A DNA stretch of 64,000 nucleotides, taken from positions 273,269 through 337,268 of the forward strand of contig JAAYVE010000059.1 in NCBI GenBank assembly GCA_012517315.1. Reading direction: 5' to 3'. A model generated the notes under the pieces. It saw nothing but the letters and a program-made list of their open reading frames with translations, made no database searches and was not told the origin of the DNA. Each line of letters opens with the position of its first letter. Within the stretch, counting starts at the first letter, position 1. The stretch is from Deltaproteobacteria bacterium (lineage in GTDB: Bacteria; Desulfobacterota; Syntrophobacteria; Syntrophobacterales; Syntrophobacteraceae). Shown here one piece after another: positions 9,355 to 16,486 of this stretch. A program made the position numbers and the translations under genes.

Positions 9355-10518
9355 ATGCCGGATGCGCTTTTTGAGGGAGCCCCCGGGCCCACTTCATCCG
9401 TCCGAGGTTATCGTCCTTTTCTCCTCATTGTCCTTTTCTGCTCCCTGTATCTCTCCTATCTGATCCTTCGGCCGTTTCTCCACATCCTCATCTTTTCCAT
9501 CGTCCTCGCCACCGCATTTCATCCCACCCAGGTGCGCCTGACAAGGTTCTATCGCGGGCGGAGCAACCTGGCCGCCCTATCCATCGTTTTCATCATCACC
9601 TTCGTTATTGTGCTGCCCATTTTCCTTTTTTCATCTGCCCTTGTGGACCAGGGCCTGAAATCCGTCAATCAGGTGACCGAATGGATCAGGGCGGGGAACT
9701 TGACGAAACTGGCCCACGACCAGCGCCTGGTGAATTTCCTTGAGAGGGTGCAGGAGAGGCTGCCTTTTCTGGAGTTGGAGAAAATGAGCTTGACCAACAG
9801 CCTCCTGGACTTGAGCAAGGGGTTCGGCCAGTATTTCCTGAGCAAGGGGGCCACTATCCTGGGAAATGTCGCCACGCTGGTCACGCATTTTTTCATCATG
9901 ATCTTCGTGACGTTCTATCTTTTGAGGGACGGCAAAGGGATGATAAAACAGGCGCGCCTGCTCTCTCCACTCAGAACGGAACAGGAAGACCGCATCATCA
10001 ACGGCATCCGGCGGGTGGGAGGATCGGTGCTCCTGGGTACCCTCGCCACTGCCGCCTGCCAGGGACTAATTGGGGGGATCGGGCTTGCCATCGTGGGAAT
10101 TCCCGGTCTTTTCTGGGGGACAGTCATGGGCTTTTCATCCCTGATTCCCATTGTGGGCACGTCTCTCGTGTGGATCCCTTCCGCCGTCTACCTCCTTCTG
10201 CTGGGAAAGATGAAGCATGCGGCATTCCTGGCAGCCTGGAACGTGATCCTGGTGGGTTCCATCGACAATTTCCTTCGCCCCTTCCTCATGGGGGGCGAGG
10301 GGAGAATGTCCCCTTTCTATGTTTTTCTGGCCATCGTGGGAGGGGTTCAGTACTTCGGACTGGTGGGGATTCTCTATGGTCCGCTTATTCTGAGCTTTGC
10401 CATGATCATGCTCTATATCTACCAGGTGGAGTACAAGGAGGATCTTCTGAAGAAAGGCTTTGGACCCCAGGAAATGGAGGTCAAGGGGACCGTCGACGAG
10501 GCGGGCACGACGGACTGA
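9355..10518 (+). CDS. AI-2E family transporter / PerM-like permease
   Basis: A 387-residue inner-membrane protein of the AI-2E exporter superfamily (PF01594 type). Two N-terminal membrane helices, a soluble loop (EWIRAGNLTKLAHDQ ... LPFLELEKM), then further helices with the family signature around GLIGGIGLAIVGIPGLFWGTVMGFSSLIPIVGTSLVWIP and DNFLRPFLMGG. Members export AI-2, ions or unknown solutes; substrate cannot be read from sequence. I chose ATG 9355 because GGAGG lies 8 nt upstream; ATG 9349 would be too close to it. Convergent with the small membrane gene that follows, 18 nt away. Confidence 0.88.
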   Translation: MPDALFEGAPGPTSSVRGYRPFLLIVLFCSLYLSYLILRPFLHILIFSIVLATAFHPTQVRLTRFYRGRSNLAALSIVFIITFVIVLPIFLFSSALVDQGLKSVNQVTEWIRAGNLTKLAHDQRLVNFLERVQERLPFLELEKMSLTNSLLDLSKGFGQYFLSKGATILGNVATLVTHFFIMIFVTFYLLRDGKGMIKQARLLSPLRTEQEDRIINGIRRVGGSVLLGTLATAACQGLIGGIGLAIVGIPGLFWGTVMGFSSLIPIVGTSLVWIPSAVYLLLLGKMKHAAFLAAWNVILVGSIDNFLRPFLMGGEGRMSPFYVFLAIVGGVQYFGLVGILYGPLILSFAMIMLYIYQVEYKEDLLKKGFGPQEMEVKGTVDEAGTTD

Positions 10519-10536
10519 GAGAAAAAAAGGCGTGCG

Positions 10537-10800
10537 TCATGGATTGGGCGTCCGGGCGCCGCCGTAACGCTCCAGGAAAGCCCTTGTCTTCGCGATGCCC
10601 TTTCGCAGGGAAGGAAAACGTTTTTCCAGCCAAAGGACGAGCCGGTTGAAGACGGGCACATCCGGGGCGAGGGAAATCACTCCCAGGGCGATCAACAGCC
10701 AACCGGGCATCAAGGGCAACACAAGGCCCAGTAAGCCCAAAAGGAGAAAGAGGATTCCGAGGCTGATGCGCATCAGCCAGAGAAAGGACCGAATGAGCAT
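10537..10800 (-). CDS. Small membrane protein, PGPGW/DUF454-like
   Basis: An 87-residue protein with two hydrophobic segments separated by PLMPGWLLIALG, close to the PGPGW-type motif of small inner-membrane proteins, followed by VPVFNRLVLWLEKRFPSLRKGI and a charged tail. Function of the family is unknown. It lies convergent to the AI-2E permease gene, with only 18 nt between the two stop codons, on the same strand as leuA. Confidence 0.65.
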   Translation of the reverse strand: MLIRSFLWLMRISLGILFLLLGLLGLVLPLMPGWLLIALGVISLAPDVPVFNRLVLWLEKRFPSLRKGIAKTRAFLERYGGARTPNP

Positions 10801-11006
10801 GTTTCAGGCACACTCCGGTTTCGAGGGACATCCGTTCCCGTTGTGAATCCATCCAAGTGATGGGCGATGTGCGAAACCGCAGATCGCGCACAACCCTCCT
10901 TAGCATTTCCCCGGAACAGAATCCAATAAGAAACGGAAGGATAGTGGAAAGCTTCCTGCCCTCAACCATACGAGGCGATGGAGCGTGGCCGTCTCCTTTC
11001 TCTGGC

Positions 11007-12518
11007 TCAGTGGGAGTTGGCGAAGAACCGGTTGAAGGCGTTCAGGTAGGCCCGTGCACTTGCCTCAATGACATCAGGGCTGGTCCCGATCCCTGAATAC
11101 ACCGTTCCGCCGATATCCACCCGCACCATCGCCTCTCCCAAGGCATCCTTTCCCATGGTCACCGCCTTCAAGTCATAATCCCGCAGAATGCCCTGCCGTC
11201 CCACGATCCTTTCAATGCAGTTGAAAGAAGCATCCACCGGTCCGTTCCCAGTGGCGGCGTCCGTCAGCTTTTCCCTGTCTTTGACCAGGGTGATGGAGGC
11301 CAAAGGCACCATGGTGTTGCCGCTCATGATCTGGAGACTGTGGAAAGTGTAGGTTTCAGGAACCCTCGTGAGTTCGATTTCGACGATGGAACTGAGATCC
11401 TCGCTGGCGATCTCCTTCTTACGGTCTGCCACGTTGAGGAATCGATTGTATACCCGTTCGAATTTTTCCGGTTCCAAATCATAACCAAGGGCGTTCAGCC
11501 GATGACGCAGAGCGGCTCTTCCGGATCGAGCGGTCAGAACGATCTTGTGTTGCCGGATGCCCACGTCTTCGGGTTTGATGATTTCATACGTGGCCCTGTC
11601 TTTCAGAATCCCGTCCTGGTGGATCCCGGAGGAGTGGGCGAAGGCGTTGGACCCGACGATGGCCTTGTTGGGCTGGACAGGAATGTTCATGATGCGGCTC
11701 ACCATTCGGCTTGTTCTGTAGATCTCCTCGGTACGGATGTCGGTGTGGAGATGAAAGGTGTTGGCCCGGGTCCTGAGGATCATCACGATTTCTTCAAGGG
11801 AGGCATTGCCGGCACGCTCCCCGATCCCATTGACGGTGCATTCCACCTGCGTGGCCCCGTTCTTCACCGCTGCGAGGCTGTTGGCGACGGCCAGACCCAA
11901 GTCGTTATGACAGTGGACGCTCAGGGTGATGCCGTCCAGGGCGGGCACCCGCTCCCGAAGCCTGCGGATGAGATCTCCGAATTCATCGGGTATGGCATAG
12001 CCTACAGTGTCAGGGATGTTGATGACGGTAGCTCCGGCTTTCACCGTGGCCTCAACCACGCGGCAAAGATAGTCGAAATCCGTCCTGGAGGCGTCCTCCG
12101 TGGAATACTCCACGTCGTGACAAAGGCGTTTGGCGTAGCGGACAGCTTCCACCGCCATCTCCAGGGCGCTCTCCCGGTCTCTGCGGAGCTTCTTCTGGAG
12201 ATGAATGTCGGAAGATCCCAGAAAAACGTGGATCCTTGGGCGCTCCGCTCCACGGAGGGCTTCCCAGGCGCTGTCGATGTCCGCCTGAACGGCCCTGGCC
12301 AAGCCGGCGATGATCGGCCCTTTCACCTGTTCTCCGATGGCTTTCACCGCTTGAAGGTCCTCCGGCGAGGAACAGGGAAATCCCCCTTCGATGACATCCA
12401 CCCCCAGTTTGGCGAGTTGTTGCGCTATTTCAATCTTTTGCCTTTTGTTGAGCTTTGCTCCCGGCACTTGTTCCCCGTCCCTCAAGGTCGTGTCAAAAAT
12501 GCTCACTTTTCGGCTCAT
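11007..12518 (-). CDS. leuA: 2-isopropylmalate synthase
   Basis: A 503-residue enzyme condensing acetyl-CoA with 2-oxoisovalerate, the first committed step of leucine synthesis. N-terminal TIM barrel carries [13 protein letters not shown] and the metal-binding [24 protein letters not shown] and [15 protein letters not shown] are typical. The C-terminal regulatory (LeuA allosteric) domain ends [32 protein letters not shown]. Length matches bacterial LeuA, not the shorter homocitrate synthases. Start ATG 12518 has AGGAGG seven nt upstream; a longer in-frame extension would run through the attenuator. Control is through the upstream leader peptide and terminator. Confidence 0.95.
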   Translation of the reverse strand: MSRKVSIFDTTLRDGEQVPGAKLNKRQKIEIAQQLAKLGVDVIEGGFPCSSPEDLQAVKAIGEQVKGPIIAGLARAVQADIDSAWEALRGAERPRIHVFLGSSDIHLQKKLRRDRESALEMAVEAVRYAKRLCHDVEYSTEDASRTDFDYLCRVVEATVKAGATVINIPDTVGYAIPDEFGDLIRRLRERVPALDGITLSVHCHNDLGLAVANSLAAVKNGATQVECTVNGIGERAGNASLEEIVMILRTRANTFHLHTDIRTEEIYRTSRMVSRIMNIPVQPNKAIVGSNAFAHSSGIHQDGILKDRATYEIIKPEDVGIRQHKIVLTARSGRAALRHRLNALGYDLEPEKFERVYNRFLNVADRKKEIASEDLSSIVEIELTRVPETYTFHSLQIMSGNTMVPLASITLVKDREKLTDAATGNGPVDASFNCIERIVGRQGILRDYDLKAVTMGKDALGEAMVRVDIGGTVYSGIGTSPDVIEASARAYLNAFNRFFANSH

Positions 12519-12570
12519 GGCTGGCTGTTCCTCCTGTCGGTCTGGTGATTCATGGATTATTGCAGGACAC

Positions 12571-12606
12571 AAAATGCAAAAAGGCCATGGGGGAGTACCC
12601 ATGGCC
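12571..12606 (-). terminator. Attenuator terminator in the leuA leader
   Basis: On the minus strand a perfect 9-bp stem (GGCCATGGG with CCCATGGCC, 6-nt loop) is followed by TTTTTGCATTTTG. It sits between the leader peptide stop (12632) and the leuA start (12518), the position expected of a transcription attenuator. Confidence 0.88.
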
Positions 12607-12631
12607 TTCAGTCTTGCCTCAAACGAACGCC

Positions 12632-12742
12632 CTATGGCGACCGCGGTGTCAAGGCATGAGCACCCCTTTCCGCTCCTCCAAGAAGAAGGAGCAGCATGAG
12701 TAGGACGAGGAGTGTGTTCAGTGCTGTTCCGCAGACATTCAT
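12632..12742 (-). CDS. leuL: leu operon leader peptide
   Basis: A 36-residue ORF, start ATG, stop TAG, with 11 leucines; residues 11-21 read LLVLLMLLLLL, including five consecutive Leu codons. AAGGGA lies ~10 nt upstream of the start. The ORF ends 26 nt before the 5' arm of the terminator in front of leuA. A GCTCCT/AGGAGC hairpin overlaps the Leu codons, so ribosome stalling there could change downstream folding. This is the arrangement of enterobacterial leuL, by which uncharged tRNA-Leu relieves termination. The exact antiterminator pairing was not folded. A hydrophobic micro-protein is the alternative reading. Confidence 0.85.
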   Translation of the reverse strand: MNVCGTALNTLLVLLMLLLLLGGAERGAHALTPRSP

Positions 12743-12797
12743 ACGAAGATCATCCCTTGTGTCTTGGCGTTCATTCCGTCAAAGCGGCGAAAAAACC

Positions 12798-12938
12798 TCA
12801 GAGCCTTGCAGCTACCCAGAAGCAGAGAACAATCTCTACCAGGAAAACCAATGTGTAAGCAACAAACTGGGAGAGGGAGAAATCTTCCAGGATGCGGTTG
12901 GCTTCTTCCATGACGGGCAATGCTTTGCTCTCTTCCAT
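12798..12938 (-). CDS. Small membrane protein, 46 residues, unrecognised
   Basis: A short ORF with a strong Shine-Dalgarno (GAGGAG, five nt before ATG) and TGA stop. The N-terminal half is acidic and helical (MEESKALPVMEEANRILEDF); the C-terminal half is one membrane span (residues ~22-44, FVAYTLVFLVEIVLCFWVAA). It lies 55 nt upstream of leuL on the same strand. I know no family. The good ribosome site and amphipathic-then-hydrophobic layout make a real small protein likely; it could be an independent gene or part of the leu transcript. Confidence 0.6.
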   Translation of the reverse strand: MEESKALPVMEEANRILEDFSLSQFVAYTLVFLVEIVLCFWVAARL

Positions 12939-13281
12939 GCGATCTCCTCAAAAACCATCGGCATGAACACACCAGGCAATGAATCGAAAAGATTCGTTAC
13001 GCCCACGCATGCAATTATAGGCATCAGGGAAAAGAGAGATCAAGTGGAAAAACGCATCAAAAACTCCGCCGTAAGCGGCGGGACGCAAGAGTGGCGGAAG
13101 GTGAATGCTCATCGGCCTCTCCCTCTCGGCTGCCATTGAATCGAGGTGGATTCTGTGAGAAGCTGAGATCATCGGGGAGGGGAGGTTGCAGCAAGCAAAG
13201 GGAGGGCATTCGCCCATTTGATGGGAAGGTTCCTCCGGTCTGTCGTGGGAAGACCAGAATCGGAAAGGACTTCGGGGAAAA
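12939..13281. other. Intergenic stretch with no supported gene
   Basis: Several overlapping ORFs exist on both strands here but have arginine/serine-rich shadow-type translations and no ribosome site. It must hold the promoters of the minus-strand small ORF and of the plus-strand nucleotidyltransferase gene; none could be assigned. Confidence 0.4.
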
Positions 13282-13311
13282 GTGCGCAAACAAGTGCAGG
13301 TGCCTCTCAGA

Positions 13312-14604
13312 ATGAGCCATCTGCCTCGTCATGTGCGGCAGGTTGCACGGGTGATCCATGATGCGGGGTTCGGCGTCTGGATCGTAGGGGGAGCCCTCAG
13401 GGACCATTTCATGGGAATTCCTCCCAAGGACTGGGATGTGGCCACGACGGCCTCTCCCGAGGATGTCGTGCGTCTTTTTCCAAGGGTGTTCCCGGTGGGA
13501 ATGCGCCACGGCACTGTGAGTGTGCTCGCAGGCAGGGGGGTGGTGGAAGTGACCCGTCTGCGGGAGGCGGACGGGCGAGGGAGCGTCTTCGCTGATCTTG
13601 CGCGAAGAGATTTTACCGTAAATGCTCTCGCATTGGACTATCCTACGGGGAGACTCCTCGATCCGTTTCAGGGAAGAAGGGACCTTCGAAGGGGAATCCT
13701 TCGGGCCGTGGGCGACCCGACAGAGCGGTTCAGGGAAGACCCTCTCCGAGTCCTCAGGGCTTGCCGACTGGTTGCGCAGTATGGTTTTCGAATCGAACGG
13801 CGAACGTTCCTGGCCCTCAGGAGAGAAGTTCATGGGCTGCAGTCAGTCGCGCCGGAGCGCATCAGGGACGAGATCTTCAAACTGATCCTCGGTAAACACG
13901 TGTTAGAAGGTTTCACCTGCATGCATCGCGGGGGCGTGATGGAGCAGATCCTTCCCGAACTGCAGGGACGGAGAGTGAACGCGGAGAGAGAACACGCCGG
14001 CGGGGGCTCCTGTGATTCCATGGCACTCTTGGCAGCCTGTCCCCGATGCCTCAATCTCCGCTTGGCAGCTCTCTTCCATCAGACTGGGGAGCGTTCGGAA
14101 TCGCGAGGCGACCGGGAACTGGAGCATGGGAGAGGTTTCTACACGGAGAGCGCGGCTGTGGCATGCCGCGTGCTTCAGCGATGGCGCGCCTCCCGACGCC
14201 GGATGAAGGAAGTGACGCATATTCTGGAGCATCATTTTCACGAGGAATTCCAACAGTGGGACGACGAGGCGATCCGCCGGTTTCTCGCAAACATTGAGCT
14301 GGAAAGGCTCGAGGACATCCTGCTTTTTTCCCGTGCCTGCTTCGTGACACAAGGGCACAAGGCCCGGTCGCGCAAGGCTTTCGATTCGTTTCGATGGCGG
14401 GTGCAAGGTATCGTGGCATCGGGCGAATTGATCCTGCCCGCCCAGTTGGCCATCGACGGAGAGGATGTGATGGAGATCCTCGGTATAGGCCCCGGACCCC
14501 AAGTGGGCGCGTGGCTGAAAAAGCTCCACGAAAAGGTCCTCCAGAACCCTTGCCTCAACGAACGCAAGATTCTCGTGGATTTTCTCAAGAAAGCTGGGCT
14601 ATAG
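13312..14604 (+). CDS. CCA-adding enzyme / poly(A) polymerase family nucleotidyltransferase
   Basis: A ~430-residue class II tRNA nucleotidyltransferase-type protein. N-terminal motif IVGGALRDHFMGIPPKDWDVATTASPEDV holds the GG-RD and DxD metal-binding residues; VEVTRLREADGRGSVFADLARRDFTVNALA and RFREDPLRVLRACRLVAQYGFRIERRT are the neck and body motifs. The C-terminal half has the position of an HD domain but reads LRLAALFHQTGE, so the HD phosphohydrolase pair is lost. It either adds CCA to tRNA 3' ends or adds A's to RNA; sequence alone does not decide. ATG 13312 is taken as start; an in-frame GTG at 13282 is possible. Confidence 0.85.
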   Translation: MSHLPRHVRQVARVIHDAGFGVWIVGGALRDHFMGIPPKDWDVATTASPEDVVRLFPRVFPVGMRHGTVSVLAGRGVVEVTRLREADGRGSVFADLARRDFTVNALALDYPTGRLLDPFQGRRDLRRGILRAVGDPTERFREDPLRVLRACRLVAQYGFRIERRTFLALRREVHGLQSVAPERIRDEIFKLILGKHVLEGFTCMHRGGVMEQILPELQGRRVNAEREHAGGGSCDSMALLAACPRCLNLRLAALFHQTGERSESRGDRELEHGRGFYTESAAVACRVLQRWRASRRRMKEVTHILEHHFHEEFQQWDDEAIRRFLANIELERLEDILLFSRACFVTQGHKARSRKAFDSFRWRVQGIVASGELILPAQLAIDGEDVMEILGIGPGPQVGAWLKKLHEKVLQNPCLNERKILVDFLKKAGL

Positions 14605-14658
14605 AAGACTGGTCATGATTGACTGGGGTTGTCTTCAATGGAAGAAGGAGATGGGATT

Positions 14659-15351
14659 ATGCTGGTCAAGAATTGGATGAGCACGAATGTGGTTACCGTC
14701 AGCCCTGAAGATTCCATGCAAGATGCCATGTATCTCATGCGGGAGCATAAGGTGCGCATGCTTCCCGTGCTGAAAGGCGACAATTTGGTGGGGGTCGTTT
14801 CCGATACGGACCTCAAGCGTGCATCCGCATCCGACGCGACGGGACTGGACGTGCACGAGATCCTCTATCTCATCTCCCAGATCAAGATCAAGGAAATCAT
14901 GACCAAGAACCCGGTGACGGTCCACGAGGATCTGACGGTGGAGGAAACAGCGGAAATTCTCACGAACGAGAAGATTTCCGGGGCGCCGGTAGTGGATCGG
15001 GATGGAAAGGTTGTGGGGGTCATCACGCGGGACGATCTGTTCAAGGTGCTCATCGCTCTGAGCGGGTTGGGCAAGAAAGGCATTCAGCTGGCCTTCGAGG
15101 TGGAGGACAGGCCGGGTTCCATCAAGGAATTGACGGACATCATCCGCCGCTATGAGGGGCGGATTGCAAGCATACTCAGTACCTATGAGCGGGCTCCCCA
15201 AGGGTACCGCATTGTGTATATCCGCATGTACGATATTTCGCGCTCCGCCCTGCCTCAGTTGATGGCGGAACTGAGGCAAAAGGCCTCCATGATCTATCTC
15301 GTCGATCATCGAGACGACCGAAGAGAGATTTACAGGGACTTGAGGGTCTGA
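14659..15351 (+). CDS. CBS-domain pair with C-terminal ACT domain (AcuB-like)
   Basis: A 230-residue cytosolic regulatory protein. Two CBS motifs occupy residues 1-130 (MLVKNWMSTNVVTVSPEDSM; IMTKNPVTVHEDLTVEETAE), a module that binds adenine nucleotides. An ACT-like domain follows (IQLAFEVEDRPGSIKELTDIIRRY), usually an amino-acid sensor. ATG 14659 is chosen because AAGGAG lies 8 nt upstream; the longer TTG start is less likely. Proteins of this layout accompany acetyl-CoA or amino-acid enzymes in many anaerobes; the partner here is unknown. A paralogue with the same domain order is encoded at 59454-60068. Confidence 0.8.
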   Translation: MLVKNWMSTNVVTVSPEDSMQDAMYLMREHKVRMLPVLKGDNLVGVVSDTDLKRASASDATGLDVHEILYLISQIKIKEIMTKNPVTVHEDLTVEETAEILTNEKISGAPVVDRDGKVVGVITRDDLFKVLIALSGLGKKGIQLAFEVEDRPGSIKELTDIIRRYEGRIASILSTYERAPQGYRIVYIRMYDISRSALPQLMAELRQKASMIYLVDHRDDRREIYRDLRV

Positions 15352-15835
15352 GGATCATCCGGCCGGTCGGCGGCAAACCAGCAAGTGCCCCGGCCGGCGT
15401 GGGAACTTCACTGAGGGTGAGTTCCTCTCCCCCCCGAAGGAACCCCATTTGCACCAAATTGCAGTTGCTCAATTCTTGCTGCTGAATCAATTCCCCATTC
15501 CGAAGGGTTGGGGCCCTCCCTGCAAGGCGGTTGCCCTGAGCCGCGTTTCGTGCCCGCACCCATGAGACAGCCCTGAAACGGAAGACATCATCCCCCGGCC
15601 GCACTGCCCCCCCTTCCTCCCAATGGTCGGGTTTCCCATTCGCTGAACGCACGATGGAATCCGTTCCCATCCTTGACCGAGCATCCGGTCTTGGTTGAAG
15701 ACTGGTCCTTTACCTGGAGAGGGGGAAAGCTTTCGGGAAGAACTCCGGGCAAAGTCGGTTACACCCCGCCTCTGGAGATCCGCATTCTCGTGAGCTTCAT
15801 GTGCAAGGGGCTCTGCATGCCTTTGTCCTTTTGTG
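15352..15835. other. Non-coding stretch upstream of the hydrogenase operon
   Basis: No ORF here has a convincing start. A hairpin-capable inverted repeat lies at 15402-15425 (GGAACT with AGTTCC, extended by CAC/GTG past a bulged T), without a T-run, so it is not an obvious intrinsic terminator. The rest shows nothing I can interpret. Confidence 0.4.
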
Positions 15836-15864
15836 TTGACCTGGAGCAGAAAAGAGGCTATGGA
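15836..15864 (+). promoter_or_regulatory. Putative sigma-70-like promoter of the hydrogenase operon
   Basis: TTGACC, 17-nt spacer, TATGGA, about 50 nt upstream of the maturation-protease start. The -10 overlaps the start of a short upstream ORF, which argues that transcription might instead begin earlier. Confidence 0.35.
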
Positions 15865-15919
15865 GGATTGCACAGATTGCATATATCGCACAGACCGCAC
15901 AAATGTGGAGGGCACATGA
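15860..15919 (+). CDS. 19-residue upstream ORF coupled to the hydrogenase protease gene
   Basis: Reads [19 protein letters not shown]; its TGA overlaps the ATG of the protease gene (ATGA). AGAGG sits close to its ATG. The body is built from four imperfect tandem 9-nt units (15866-15901) of the type GATTGCACA. It may be a translational-coupling leader, or only a short tandem repeat that happens to be open. Confidence 0.35.
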   Translation: MEDCTDCIYRTDRTNVEGT

Positions 15920-16437
15920 TCCCTTTCGTTCCTTTGAGAGCCAATGGGAGTCCCGGATGGCTGGAAGCCCGGATCCTCCTTTTGGGCTGCGGCAATGTTC
16001 TCTTTGGCGATGACGGTTTCGGTCCTGCGGTGGTGGAGCACCTCAACCGGAGGTGTGTGCTGCCTCCGTGGGTACGGGCGGAGGACGTGGGCACCGGGGT
16101 GAGGGATTTGCTCTTCGATCTCCTCTTGTCCGAGAGGCGTCCACAGAGAATCTTCGTCGTGGACGCTGTCCACGGCAGTGGGCGCAACCCAGGGGAACTT
16201 CTGGAGGTTCCCATGGATGCCGTTTCCCCCGAGAAGTCCAATGATTTTTCCGTGCACCACTTCCCGTCGCTCAATCTCCTGCGGGAACTGGCGGAGGTGG
16301 ACGGGTTGGAGCTCTGCATTCTGGGGGCTCAGGTGAAGGAGATCCCTTCCGTGGTGCGGCCGGGTCTTTCCCCGGAGGTGGCTGCGGCGGTTCCTCGAGC
16401 CGTCGATTGGCTCCTCGAGCGGATCCGCTGGGGATGA
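15916..16437 (+). CDS. [NiFe]/[NiFeSe] hydrogenase maturation protease
   Basis: A 173-residue HyaD/HycI/FrxA-type endopeptidase that removes the C-terminal extension of the hydrogenase large subunit after nickel insertion. Family signs: [23 protein letters not shown] (GN-L--DDG, with the Ni-sensing Asp), VVDAVHGSG, and [18 protein letters not shown] 15916 has GGAGG five nt upstream; the longer frame upstream is non-conserved. It is the first gene of the hydrogenase operon; its likely target is MvhA at 22480-23982, which keeps a tail after the terminal His of its DPUxxCxxH motif. The protease thus must accept a selenocysteine-containing site. Confidence 0.88.
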   Translation: MIPFVPLRANGSPGWLEARILLLGCGNVLFGDDGFGPAVVEHLNRRCVLPPWVRAEDVGTGVRDLLFDLLLSERRPQRIFVVDAVHGSGRNPGELLEVPMDAVSPEKSNDFSVHHFPSLNLLRELAEVDGLELCILGAQVKEIPSVVRPGLSPEVAAAVPRAVDWLLERIRWG

Positions 16438-16486
16438 GGAGTGGTCCTGGGGCGAGCTACGATGGAAAACTGGAGGGAAGGAAGGC

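Noticed and set aside
12696..13139. 147-codon plus-strand ORF in the leuA upstream region
   Set aside because: No ribosome site and no protein-like pattern; it overlaps leuL and the better 46-codon minus-strand ORF.
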